DNA of 64,000 nucleotides from Hygrocybe punicea (taxonomy: Eukaryota > Basidiomycota > Agaricomycetes > Agaricales > Hygrophoraceae), in the NCBI GenBank assembly GCA_963556145.1, contig OY744472.1, positions 4,526,001 through 4,590,000 on the forward strand. Reading direction: 5' to 3'. The notes under the pieces were generated by a model. It was not told the origin of the DNA and searched no databases. It saw only the letters and a list, made by a program, of their open reading frames with translations. Shown piece by piece: positions 44,707 through 56,064 of this stretch (position 1 is the first letter of the stretch; each line of letters opens with the position of its first letter). The position numbers were made by a program, and so were the translations under genes.

Positions 44707-45430
44707 CTAGCTTCTCTTCGCGAGGTCAGTCCCCTTCCCCCCGCTTCGCTTTGTGCCCTGGCACAACCGCTTCGCTTCGTGCACACGTGCACCCGTTTTG
44801 CTTTGCTTCGTGCACGCGTGCACCTGTTTTGCTTCGCTTCGTGCTCCAGCACCCCGCTTCACTTCACTTCACGCTGCACCCTGCCCCGCCCTGTGCACTG
44901 CACCTCTGCATGCCCAGCCTTTGGCCCTCCCCTGCTTCGCTCTGCTTCAAGGATTTGCTTCACACTGCTAACCCTTCTCCCTCCAGGTCAGATCGCGCCC
45001 GCACTCTCCCCCTAGAGGCCGCCAAGGCAACCCCTCCGCTGCAGGGTGAGGCCATCACTCCCGCTCCAGATCGCCTCCCCCCCGCAGGCCTCGTTAGCGC
45101 TCCCCCGCCCCTCGAGGAGCCTCCTCCTCCCATCAGGTTTTTCAGGGGGGTGCACCCAACCTCGTGCCCTCGGTGTGCACCCTTTGCCTCGGATGCTACT
45201 GCCACAACACTCTCCGCTGCAAGGCCACTCAGCTTTGGGACAACTCCCATATCCACTGCTGTCGCAATGACCAAGGCCGCCTCGTCAATTCCAATGGCTT
45301 GGTCCTCTGCTCAGACTGGCAACTCCCCCGAGGCTGCCCCAACCCCTCCCACCCCGACCACCATGAGTGCTCTGGTTGCGGCAGCAGAGCGCATGGAGCC
45401 CAGGGCTGCCCTCGTGGCCAGAAAATCTAA
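44707..45430 (+). pseudogene. DIRS-like Gag, 3' part with Cys/His cluster
   Basis: After a degenerate Pro/Ser-rich linker, the frame at 45149-45430 encodes PSVCTLCLGCYCHNTLRCKA, CRNDQGRLVNSNGLVLCSDW and HECSGCGSRAHGAQGCPRGQ, then a stop. The closely spaced Cys and His residues form a nucleic-acid-binding zinc cluster typical of this Gag type. Its end overlaps the start of the RT frame (ATG 45363) in another phase. Confidence 0.6.
44741..44865. repeat. Minisatellite with GTGCACRCGTGCAC palindromes
   Basis: Units of about 31 bp (GCTTCGCTTCGTGCACACGT..., GCTTTGCTTCGTGCACGCGT...) repeat three to four times. It lies in the proline-rich linker region of the Gag-like gene. Confidence 0.65.
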
Positions 45431-47240
45431 CCCAAAAACTCCCTACATCGCCAGCGCCTGGCTCCGCCTCCTCACAGAGGCAAACTTGTTACACAAATAC
45501 CCCACCCTCCCTCACCTTATCCAATTTGGCTTTGACACAGGCATCCCTCCCATCTTCACCACCTTTGCGCCGGCCAACAGTCCCACCATCGCCCTACATG
45601 CAGCTGAATTCTCAGCCATCATTGCCAAGGAGTATGCCCGAGAATGACACTTTGGCCCTTTCTCTCAGGCCGAAGTGGAGGACCTCATTGGTCCTTTTCA
45701 GAGCTCTCCACTCTCCCTCACCCCCAAAACTGGCAAAGAGTCATTTCGGATGGTACAGAATCTTTCTTTCCCATCGAAACCCTCTGCCACAAGATCCTCA
45801 ATCAACTCTGCAATTGACTCAGACCAATTCCCCTGCACCTGGGGTACCTTCGCTACAATTTGCCTCCTCATCACCCGCCTCCCCCCAGGCTCCCAGGCTG
45901 CTGTACGAGACATCGCCGAAGCACACCGAACTGTCCCAATCCTCCCCTCCCAATGGCCCGGCCTTGTGCTTCGCCTCCCTGGCCCTGATGCCTTCAATAT
46001 TGACACCTGTAGCTGCTTTGGACTCTCCTCATCCTCAGGCAACCATGGCAAGCTGGGCGACACCGGCACCGAACTCTTCCATGCCCAGGGGATCGGGCCC
46101 ATTTCGAAGTGGAGCGATGACCACATCTTTTTCTGCATCCACCGTGAGCACATCGCCCCCTACAATGAGCAGCGCCGGGGCTGGAATGCCAGCATCTTGG
46201 AAAATGGGGGCCGTATCCACTCCGGCGGCCACTTTTGGTACCAGGGTGCCACCATGCCTGATGACTCCCCTGAGGAATTCGATGAGGATGCCTCCTTCCC
46301 CATCCAAGACCTCTCGGCCTCCTCTCCTTGCTCCCTCCCCGACTCCGCCTTCTCTTATTGCCTGGACGACATTGACTCCATCTCTAAGATACTGGGCATC
46401 CCTTGGGAGGCTTCCAAGGACATCCCCTTCAACTCGGTGGTCCCCTTCATTGGCTTCTCTTGGGACCTGGAGCTCCGCTCGGTTGCCATCCCTTCTAAAA
46501 AGAAGGAGAAGTACCTGGCCGCAATCACCCTTTGGAAGAAAGACCCGACGCATGTCCTTGAAGATGTCCAGAAGCTTTTTGGCAAGCTTCTCCATGCCAG
46601 CCTCGTCATCCCAATGGGACGTGCTTACCTTGCCAACCTGGAGGCCATGCTGGGGATCTTCCACGACAATCCTTTCAAGCCGTGCACTCTCCCTCAGGGC
46701 ACTACAGATGACCTCCGCTGGTGGTCCCACACTCTCTCCCAGCCTGACGTCTCCCACCCCATCCCCAGTCCCATTCCTGTCATTGACCTCAATGCCTACT
46801 CTGATGCCAGCTCCTCAGGCATTGGAGTCACAATTGGACCCCATTGGCGCGCTTGGCGCCTGCTTTCAGGCTGGAAATGTGACAACAGGGACATCGGCTG
46901 GGCTGAAGCAGTCGGCTTCGAATTCCTGGTGCGATACGTTGTCGCCAGCAATCCTCCAGGCACTCACTTCAGGGTCTTTGGTGACAACCTTGGGGTTGTC
47001 CAGGGCTGGTTGAGAGGCCAGAGCCGCAACCCTCAAATCAATGGGGTCTTCAAGAGGATTCTCTCCTTCACAGCTGCCCTGGCCTACTCCATCCACTCGA
47101 GATATGTGCCCAGCGAAGACAACCCCGCTGACCCACCTTCCAGAGGGATCTACCCCCCCCTCACCCTCCTGCTTCCCCCCCTTGACATCCCAGCCGAGAT
47201 CACCCCCTTCATTGTCAACTTTGACACACCCATTCCTTGA
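45363..47240 (+). pseudogene. DIRS-like reverse transcriptase and RNase H
   Basis: ATG 45363 (MSALVAAAERMEPRAALVAR), PKTPYIASAWLRLLTEANLL, then TGA at 45645-45647 where arginine fits, and HFGPFSQAEVEDLIGPFQSS. RT motifs are SPLSLTPKTGKESFRMVQNL, VRDIAEAHRTVPILPSQWPG, and the catalytic SDD in KWSDDHIFFCI. FIGFSWDLELRSVAIPSKKK follows. RNase H follows with AYSDASSSGIGVTIG, WAEAVGFEFL, FGDNLGVVQGW and EDNPADPPSRG (Asp, Glu, Asp, Asp in order). The product would copy the element's RNA into DNA. Apart from the single TGA the frame is complete to 47240. Confidence 0.8.
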
Positions 47241-47380
47241 CATGAGTCCTGGTCTCCTCTCCACCCTGCTCCAACACCCCTCCCTGCCGCCACCCCCCTC
47301 AACCCCAGTGCCCCCCCGCTCTCAAGCAGCAAGCAACGGTCCGGCACAGGGAAGGGAACACCCTCCAAAAACCGGCCAGC

Positions 47381-48571
47381 TTGGAACTCCCCCCTTGCTT
47401 CCCATGTCTCCTGCCCCCCTGCCCCCTCTGCCTATTGCACTGGCCTGGTCCCCTCACCCTCTCACCTTCGTCCTCATTGCCTTGCCCGGGACCGCCTCCG
47501 AATCTGGCACCCCCCCAGGCCCGCACCATCTTAGACGACCAGGGTGTCCCCACAAACCTGGCCCCAGAGGACCTCACCCGCATTGCGGATGTCCTTGAAC
47601 ACACTTGGGCCGAAAGCACCCAGGAAACATATGGCACCAGCCTCCTCCTGTTCCACGTCTTCTGTGATGAGAAGAGTCTCCCAGAAAGTCAACGTGCCCC
47701 TGCCAGTGCAGTTCTCCTATCAGCCTTCACCGCCACTCTAACGGGCTCTTATGCTGCCAAGTCAATTAGGAATTACCTCTACGGGGTATGGGCCTGGCAT
47801 ATAATCCATGGCATCCCTTGGCACCCAAATGAACTCGAGACCCAGGGCATCCTAAAGGCTGCCATAGCCCTCTGCCCTGCATCCTCTAGGAGGAAGCCCC
47901 ATCTCCCTTTCACGGTTGATTACATTGTGGCCCTTGGCTCGGACCTCTCCTTGTCAGTTCCCCTTGATGCTGCTGTCTTTGGCTGCCTCACGACCACCTT
48001 TTACTCGGCTGCCCGCCTCGGTGAGTTCACTGTGAAAAACCTCAAACCAGGGTCCTTTCACAGCTTCACCCACGTCACCCCTGCACATGTATCTTCTGTC
48101 CACAACTGCAATAACCTGCAAATGACATCCTTCCACATTCCTCGCACAAAAACCTCAGCCACAGGAGAGGATGTCTTCTGGGCCAAACAACTTGGGCCCT
48201 CTGACCCCGAAGCTGCCCTGGCCAACCACTTGTGGATAAACCAACCCCCTGCCGATGGCCCGCTCTTTGCCTACCGCTACGGCAAGGGCTTCCGGGCCCT
48301 CACAAAAACCAAGATGCTAGAACGCCTGGCCAAGGCTGCCCGCAACTTGAATGTGGACCCCCTCCAAGGCCATGGCATCCGCATCGGATCAACCCTTGAA
48401 TACCTACTCCGAGGTGTCCCCTTTGATGTAATGAGGGCCAAAGGTTGCTGTGCCAGTGATGCCTTTCTCCTCTATCTGCGGAAACATGCCCAAATCATGG
48501 CGCTGTATATGCAGGCATCTCCTGCCCTACATGAAGGCTTCATTCACCTTACAATGCCCCCAGTCTGTTAA
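47381..48571 (+). CDS. Tyrosine recombinase of DIRS-like element
   Basis: A 396-codon frame. The N-terminal helical domain has TWAESTQETYGTSLLLFHVF and SYAAKSIRNYLYGVWAWH. The catalytic domain has the first Arg in SAARLGEFTVKNL, RTKTSATGEDVFW, the HxxR box in GHGIRIGSTLEYLLRG and the Tyr in FLLYLRKHAQIMALYM. It would insert the circular DNA copy by site-specific recombination. The first about 50 codons are Pro-rich and partly overlap another frame, so the start may be later or joined to RT by frameshift. No stop interrupts it. Confidence 0.8.
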   Translation: MELPPCFPCLLPPCPLCLLHWPGPLTLSPSSSLPCPGPPPNLAPPQARTILDDQGVPTNLAPEDLTRIADVLEHTWAESTQETYGTSLLLFHVFCDEKSLPESQRAPASAVLLSAFTATLTGSYAAKSIRNYLYGVWAWHIIHGIPWHPNELETQGILKAAIALCPASSRRKPHLPFTVDYIVALGSDLSLSVPLDAAVFGCLTTTFYSAARLGEFTVKNLKPGSFHSFTHVTPAHVSSVHNCNNLQMTSFHIPRTKTSATGEDVFWAKQLGPSDPEAALANHLWINQPPADGPLFAYRYGKGFRALTKTKMLERLAKAARNLNVDPLQGHGIRIGSTLEYLLRGVPFDVMRAKGCCASDAFLLYLRKHAQIMALYMQASPALHEGFIHLTMPPVC

Positions 48572-49340
48572 CCTTTGTGAGTCCCTCTCCTTCCAGCCGC
48601 CTCCTAAAAAATGGGAACCGATGTTCACCCATCGCGTTGTCGCCCTCTTGGGTTTCGCTGCTCACACCAGTTCCTTCCCACAGGCCAGAATCACTCTTTC
48701 CGGGGCCAGGAAGCCTCTTGGCTTTCACCCCACCCCTCTCCTCATCCTTCTCTCCCTTCCTGCTTTTCTGATCCCTACAAAAGTAGTTATCCTATCTTGT
48801 GCTTCCCTCTCCCTTCTGCAATCTGAGTTCACCGCAACGTAATCTCAAAGATGCACAAAATATGGAAACCGAGAGTGATCAGCCTCCAAATCAAGATTTT
48901 TGAGTCTCCGAAGCTGACTAACGACCCCCTGACCCCGAGAACCATATCAAATATATTAGTTTCCAATGAACGGTGGGATAATGTAATGGGAATGCCGTAG
49001 GGAAGTGTGTAGGAGGGAGGGTGGTGGTTAGGAGACCATGCAAGGCATAGCCTCATAGGGAAGGAGGCTAAGGTCAGCTCCACTCTCCCAAATATGTACC
49101 ACACCGTTGGGAGAGCAGCTACTCGGCCGCTTGCCGCAATGCACAGAAGTTAAGGTCGTACATGCACACGCTCTCCGGTAGATCTGCAACGTGTGAGCTA
49201 AACTTGAACCAGGCCATCAATAATTAGTGACGGTAGATGCTTGAGCCCTCACATGTAAACGAGCGACCGCCTTTGTGAACGCAGTTTGCAGTTTCTTGTG
49301 GTCAGGATGGTGGTCCCCCGATTATGCCTACTTAAAGGCC
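48572..49340. other. Probable 3' region of DIRS-like element
   Basis: No gene. GTGAGTCCCTCTCCTTCCAG at 48577-48596 looks like a tiny intron or chance. The remainder has a G-rich block (48970-49050) and no visible terminal repeat. Confidence 0.35.
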
Positions 49341-50061
49341 ATGTTCGCTTGGCCTGAGGGGGCTCCGGCTTTCAAATAGGTCAGGCCTAAGCCAGGGCTT
49401 TTCGCTGTGGGCAGAGAACGAGAGGGCGAGGGGTTCTGTGAGCGAGATGATGGGGCTGTGATCACCCATAACCTCACGCACATAGCCCCAAGTCAATTGA
49501 CGTGGGTGGCGTAATTCGTGAGGTGTTTCGGGAGGGCAGCCGCCAGCTTTGCCGCTGTCCTATTTTCATCTCTCTGTCCTCCGCCCTTGCTGCTGGCCCA
49601 TCGCTTGTTGTTGTTGGGATTGATGCATCATTGCTGTTGGCACACTGTGGTTGCCGCCGTGGACACGTCGTCATCATTCTTGTTGGCGGTTAAGGGAAAT
49701 TATTAATAAGAGTCACCGGCAGCAGAAATAGATGATCTAGATGACGCACCTAAACCAGTAAGTAAACGTACCCTGTGATCCATCATTGTCATGGACAGAA
49801 GCCATGAAGTAGTGGAGGACTTTTCTTAGCCATGCTAAGGCAAACGGTGCTAAAGGGCTGGGTGCAAGGAACTTGGAAAACCATTGGATAGCATGGTCTG
49901 CATTGAGAGTAATGAGGGACTCGTCACGGGGGAAGTTGGGAGTTGTCACTGTCATCACATTCCCTTGACTCGGACTGCACAAAATGCCGGCTCAAAAAAA
50001 TCAGTACAAACCTTGTCATCAGTTTTATTCCAGAAACATCCCTCACCAGATGTGATCTGAC
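49341..50061. other. Spacer with copy of CACGTCAGTTGACGTG repeat
   Basis: AGTCAATTGACGTGGGTGGC near 49491 and the following Gly/Val-type GTTGTTG sequence resemble the repeat at 42020-42700. No gene identified. Confidence 0.35.
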
Positions 50062-51715
50062 TTGTTCCACATCATTGCAGTGCCTGACGAGGACATACGA
50101 GAACCTATGGAACTCTATTTTCAACTCGGTTTTTCTGACGTAAAGCTTGTCGAACATCTCAAAGATCACTACGATAATAATAAATATGGGCTAAGGTTAT
50201 TTCAATACTTGAAAAGTAATATGATACATTTGGCTCACCATCTTTCTGTTCCGACAGTGTGATAACGATTTGACGACTTAGAAAGCAGTGGGGTCTCCGA
50301 TCAACCCGCCAACAAAAGCATACTGCCGAAACAATTTTCCTCAAAGTCAGAGATATCTGGGAGCGATTTCCTTTCTGTGGTGCTGAATCTATCCGCAAAA
50401 CATTGAGGGAACTTCACGGAGATCGAGTTCCCGGGTGTGTCATCATTCTCACCGTGACAGTATTGCATACATTAAAATGAAACTTAGGGAGGTCATTGGA
50501 AACCTTCTCAAAGCGGTGGAGGGCAAGGAGGTTGAGAACTGTCGTCATCACCCTCTGAAATGAAGGCGATTTTGGGCTGCTGGAGTCAATGATGTATGGC
50601 CACAGGATCAGCATGACAAGTGGGGATGTTTTGGTCTCTGGTTACATGCAGGGTTGGAGGCATTCTCAAGTGAGATCAACTGGATCAAAATGTGGTGGAC
50701 CAACAAGAATCCATGACTTATCACAAGCTATTACCTTGAGACCTGCCGGAGAATAGGTGGTGGGTGACTGTTTTCTATATTTCCGATTCCAGCTAATCTC
50801 TGGTTACCTCCAAGGTGTACCCATCATAACGCAGAGTGACCCTGGCCCTGAGAATACCGGTGTCGCCAATGCTCACACAATGGTTCACCACTGGCTCGAT
50901 CCCAGCCTTGCTGACACACTGCAGCACCGCTATGCCAAGGGTCACAATAACATTTTATCAGAGATCAAGTGGTCTGTGTTTCGCCGTGACTTTTCTCCAG
51001 GCTTTGAAGACATCCTTGAGGAAGGAGTTCACCAGGGGTGGTATGACGTGAATAATGTTCTTGAAAAGTAATAATCATTGCCTTGACATCTCTTCTATCC
51101 TGACTATGCCTGCTGTTATTAGCCTAATCTTCCGATGGCTTGCGATTCCTTGGCTTCAAGCTGAGATTGACGATTGGGTTTGCTTCAAGAATAGAACAGC
51201 ACCTCATGCAGATAAAAACAAGATCTTGCCCCATGGCATTCCATCCCTTATCAGGGCCAAACCGCATCAATATGAAGCACTCGATTTCAAAGTAAGGTAC
51301 AATCCTTAAACCGTTCGGATTTGTTTTCATTACCGTGAAACAGATACCTGTCCAGCCTGAGCGACTCGATGAAGTCGAGGCTCTCTATGCACCTCCTGAC
51401 CATCCAGTTTTTGAACTGGTGCCTCCCTCGTTTCACGAGCGTGCTAGTAAACTGTACTCTGCAATTGGCAATCCTGTGGTATCTTCAAAGTCATTTTGGG
51501 CAACTTACCTCCAGCTACTGCATGTATTCCACGAGAATGGTACGGCGGTTGAACTTGCCCCTGTGCTAACTGCTCACCTTGAAACAATGAGTCATCTTGA
51601 GCAGGAAAAGATGGAGCTTTTACCAAACATGAAGCCATTCCGGAATGGTAGCAACATAGTTGGACCATCTCCACCCAATCCTTGTTGCGAAGTTGGACAT
51701 CCTTTATTGAGATAA
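50062..51715 (+). pseudogene. Integrase-core-like protein, expanded Agaricomycete family
   Basis: Pieces in order: VPDEDIREPMELYFQLGFSD and HLKDHYDNNKYGL (helix-turn-helix-like N-terminus); LRSTRQQKHTAETIFLKVRD; WAAGVNDVWPQDQHDKWGCF; WWTNKNP, TGA at 50714, LITSYYLETCRRIG. Next come VPIITQSDPGPENTGVANAH and LQHRYAKGHNNILSEIKWSV, then LVFRWLAIPWLQAEIDDW, KILPHGIPSLIRA and LYAPPDHPVFELVPPSF. The DxxD and SDPGPEN segments resemble the DDE core of retroviral-type integrases. Such genes are multi-copy in Agaricomycetes and of unknown role. The TGA fits CGA to TGA. From about 51640 the frame runs antisense over the neighbouring minus-strand gene, so its 3' end is truncated. Confidence 0.65.
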
Positions 51716-52439
51716 TAGCATTCTTGGACCACTTTAGGAAGAGAGGATGAAGCATCAAGAAGGCGATGTTCTTGAGGTCATGAACTCCAATATGAACAGG
51801 GACATTATTGATGGTTTCTGAAATATTCTATCAAAAATGTCAGCAGAATAAGGAAAAGTTGACGCTCGACAGCCTTACAGATACTATGGATGGATTTTTG
51901 AGACCAGGCCTCAGTAACATCATTGTTGCTTTGACGATTACTAGCTCATGGTTGTTGGATGCATATGCACATTTTGCAAAAAAGTCCTGCATCTCATCAT
52001 ACCTTTGATGCGCTTCTTGATATCCTGAGTGTGTTGAACCCTGAACAAAAAAATCTGGTATATTCAAGCTCGGTGAGAGTTGACCCAGTGTGAATATTCT
52101 TGGGCCACCAGTTGCTGATGGTTGTCCAGTGCTACGTTTTGGCCATGGCTGTTGTAAAATGGCACTGTTTAGTGGTACTGGTGGAGGAAGCATCTGACGG
52201 TCAGGTAATTGGTGGGTTTGTCCGCTCTGTTGGGTCTGCCCAATGTGCATGGGATGGGAGGCTCCTGTAATTATGAGCTGGAATGGCATGTATTAAGATA
52301 TGCAGATTGAGAACCTTCTCGTTGTGCTGCAGCAACATTGTTACGTTTTTCAACTCTGCAACTCCGATTCCGACTCCGCTTTATCACACCTTCCTTTTTC
52401 TTTTTCATTTACCTTTTATCTTCTTTTGGACATTGTTGT

Positions 52440-52759
52440 TAGGGAAATGCAGGGGTAATCCCAGGATACATTTGTCTGTATCCGTACTCGTACTTCCCAC
52501 AGATACGGATGCAATATCCACGGATTTTACCCACGGATTCGCGATCAAAATGAGCCAGAGATCATCCAAAACGGTCAAGAATTGACTGAGATAGAGTCCA
52601 ATCAATATTTAGTCTCTATCTCAGTCAATTCTTGACTGTTTTGGATGATCTCCGGCTCATTTTGAAGCCCACGGATACGAGAATCTGTATCCGTACTCGT
52701 ACTCTTAAGAGTACGGATATCTGCGGAAAAGGATTTACCCTTATCCCTGCATTTCCCTA
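52440..52759. mobile_element. hAT-type MITE, 320 bp
   Basis: The ends are TAGGGAAATGCAGGGGTAA and an inverted near match (TAGGGAAATGCAGGGATAA), with 8-bp duplication ATTGTTGT at 52432-52439 and 52760-52767. The subterminal words are GGATACGG/CCGTACTCGTACT. The centre is an almost perfect hairpin (52548-52665) containing ATCATCCAAAACGGTCAAG in both orientations. Confidence 0.92.
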
Positions 52760-52948
52760 ATTGTTGTTTCTTCTTGTCCTTGTTCTCTTTGCTTCCCTTC
52801 TTCTAGAACAATCCAGACCAACCATGGACACATCCCCACATTACCTTGCTGTACCCGAATAGTCTCCTTGCCGACGGACATCATCGCTATTGTCTTTTCC
52901 CTCACCCTGACATATTGTTGACTTCATCCCATGACAAACCGATTCACA

Positions 52949-53045
52949 ATGGCTGTACTCCCGACACAGCTAATTACCGTAATCATCATTGGCAGCATTG
53001 CCATCACGTTCCTTATCGGTTTCTACTTTGTTATGATCTATCTTT
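52949..53045 (+). pseudogene. Diverged U3 membrane peptide, cut by LINE
   Basis: MAVLPTQLITVIIIGSIAIT then FLIGFYFVMIYL: same frame as 19230-19400 with V/I, I/T and L/F changes. The frame resumes at 61378 after the LINE (WHWHRNPSAIDTSD) and ends at the same TGA. Confidence 0.55.
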
Positions 53046-56000
53046 TTTTTTTTTTTTTTTCTTTTTTTTGTCAATTTTATTGTCCTGCAGGGCTGTACCC
53101 TATGTCAGACGTTACATGTAAGGCATGAGTAGTAGTGGAATGCAGAAGTGGGTATCTAGATTTGGGGTTTTAACCATTGTGTGAACTCAGTTTGTGAATG
53201 CAACCACGACGAAGTAAGTTCCCTGTGGTCCCAGCATATCCAATACTGTTTTAGTCACCTAATCTGAGAGAGCGCCTAAGGTTCGCTAGCGTGGGTATGG
53301 TGTGGTGGGGTCTGGGCCGATTAAGTGCTCGGCCGATAGAACGGTCATGCACAGGATGGATAACGCCGCTGTGGGGGGGGAGGTGGAGTGATGACAATGA
53401 CAATGGGATGGGGGTGCGGGATGTGGAGTATGGGAGGTATTCTTCGGTTGTGGGTCCTGGGTCGTATCGTGGGGGTGTTGGTGTCGGAGTCAGAGTCGGT
53501 GTGTATGTTGGTCTTTTCTTTTTCTCTGCTCGTGGTAGGGGGTGTAGCGGGTATCTCGACATGAGCGAGCGAGTACGTGTGTGTGCAAGTGTGTGGTAAG
53601 GTGGGGGGAGCGTGCTGTGGGAGTTGTTGGTTACGTGTTGTGTGGAGAGTGAAGGTCACCGAATGAGTCTTTGAATCTGCCCGTGCGTCGCACATATTTT
53701 ATTAGCTCTTTGATTCCTTTTGGTTCGTTGAGGAGGTAGGTGAGGGAGGTGGCGTGAGTTCTTAATACGTTGACTAACGCGTGACATGGCGCTCTATAGC
53801 AGGGACATTCAAATAGGAAGTGGTGAATGGTTTCTGTAGCCTGCTCGCATTTTGGACATGTGTTAGTGTCGGATCTTTTTATTTTGTGTAAGTATGAGTT
53901 AAGTGGAAGGTGGGTGGTGCGGATTTGTGTTATCAGGCTGGTCTGGGGACGTGTCAGATCAGCTGAGGATTTCAGGAATTTGCTAATGGGGAAGTTAGGG
54001 TCTATGCGTGTGAAGCAGACGTATCGTGGTGAGTGGCTCCAGTCTTCCTTCCATTGTTGTGTTAGGCATTTGATGAAGGTTGATTTGAGGGCTGAGGTGT
54101 TGGATGGAAAGTGGTGTGTGTGGAATGGAGGTGGTAGGCGATGTCGTGGGCTGGAGAATCCCCTCGCTGCTTTCTTGGCTTCGGTGTTGACTTTCTTGTT
54201 GCCCATGACCCCAGTGTGACTGGAGACCCATTTGATGGCGATGGTGAGTAGATTGTTGGTGTCGATGAGTCGTTGCGCTGCCTTATGGAAGATGTTTACG
54301 GTGTGCTGCCCTGAGCAGGCACTGTTTGAGGTTAGGGCACGGATGGTGGACTGGCAGTCTATATAGATAGAGACATTACGTAGCGTAGATTCGTGGCTTA
54401 GGAGGTGTAGCGCTAGAGTGCCTGCTACATTCTCCGCTTCTACATTGTGGTGGTCTTCACTGGAGCCAAGATGAAAGCGTAAGATTTTTGGTCGTGTTCG
54501 TCCTGTTCTGTAAAGCATCGCTGCCGCTCCTACTCCACCGTCAATGGTAGAACCGTCGGTGTATATTTTTATATTGGTGGTGTCGGCATCGTGTAGCCTA
54601 ATGGAGTCTTCTCTCATGGCCGGGATGGAGGTATGGATTGAGTGGCATATTTCTGGGTGCGGAGATGATGGGGAGATTGGTTCTATGTCATCTGGGTCGA
54701 TACGATAGAGGTGAGTGAGTAGGTGGAGGGGAGATTTGTGCTTGGATATGAGGTGTCTAGCGCATTTTCTTATAGGTTTGTGTAGGGGGTGTGACACTGG
54801 TAGAGCCGCTATCCTGACGATTGATCTGTGGCAAACTTTTTGCATTAGTAAGTCGATAGGGAGGGTGTTAGTGTGTAGATCCAGCAGGTCGTTCGGAGTT
54901 GTCCTTAAGGCTCCCATGATGGGGATCAAAGCGATCCGTTGGGCCCTAGTTAGTTCTCGCATAGCTCTTACTGACCCCCTCCTGTGGGAGCTGTTGGCCG
55001 GTTTGTGTATCGGGGTGTACCAGACGTCTGCAGCGTAGGTCATTTTTGGGATGGCAACCGCCGTGTAGAGTCATCGCATGAGTTTCCTTGGTATTCCCGA
55101 TTTTGGTCGCGCTAATCTTCAGAATAAGTGAATCCACTTGGTGGTCTTGGCTATTGCATTTTCCCTTTGTTCATGCCAGCGTAGGTTTTGGTCCATGGTG
55201 ACACCTAAGAATCGGTGCGTTTTAACAGGTTTGATAGTAGTTTCGTTTAGGAGTAGGGAGGGCCTATCTATGTCACTGCGTTGTGAGAAGTCGATTAGCG
55301 CGAATTTAGTCGTTTCAAATTTGGAATTATGATCTTTTGACCAGGTGTAGGCCCCGCCTTGTTTGGTCATAATCTTTTTGATTAGTTCATTGGTTTCTGT
55401 AAAGTTTCTGCCTTCTACGTATAAGGCCGCGTCGTCGACGAAGGCTACAGCTAGTTCATGTTGACCTGTAGGTATCTCAAGCAAGTCAGCATTGTAGAAT
55501 AGATAGATAATCATGGAAATAGGGTCGCCCTGTCCTATGCCGTTTTTTAGGTGGATCGGGTCGGATACGAAGTCGTCGAATGTTAGCCGGGTTGTTCAAT
55601 CTTTCAGGAGGTTGCCGATAAAGAGGACTAGGACTTCTGGTATCCGCCTTTTGCGCAGGTTGTGGAGGAGGCGGTCGGTGACTGCGTTTGGGAATGTGCC
55701 TTCGATATCTAGGTATAGTATGGTTGCTACCCGTTTGTTTCACCAGGCATGCTTTATGCGATGTACGAGGACGTGCATGGAGTCGGTCGTCGTTCTTCCT
55801 GGTCGTCCTCCGAAGTGGTGGGGGGGTAGGAGTTGGTGTTCGTCAGCTAGGTGGGTGATGACTTCTGAAATGATAGATGTTAGCAATTTAGGGAGCGTGT
55901 TTAGTAGGACTATTGGACGGTAAGCTTTGGGTATATCGTATCTGGGCTTATCTGGTTTGCGAAGCGTGCAGGTGATGGAGTCTTTCCAGGGGTCATGGTA

Positions 56001-56064
56001 GATGTTGAGTGAGAGTATGGCGTTGAAGATGGCGTGGATGCGGTCGATAATGATGGTCGAGGTT

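Larger units (their letters stand above)
40390..48571 (+). mobile_element. DIRS-like retroelement (gag, RT-RNase H, tyrosine recombinase)
   Basis: Three coding blocks lie in order: Gag-like (40390-41239 and 44707-45430), RT/RNase H (45363-47240) and tyrosine recombinase (47381-48571). RT with a tyrosine recombinase in place of an integrase defines the DIRS order. Gag is split by an insertion (41240-44706). TGA stops occur at 40451 and 45645. Terminal repeats were not found, so the true ends are unknown; the right end may lie within 48572-49340. Confidence 0.75.

Noticed and set aside
45367..47013. 548-codon open frame overlapping the DIRS-like RT
   Set aside because: It is the +1 shadow of the RT/RNase H frame, made open by the Cys/Pro/Ser-rich codon bias. 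RT and RNase H motifs lie in the other frame.
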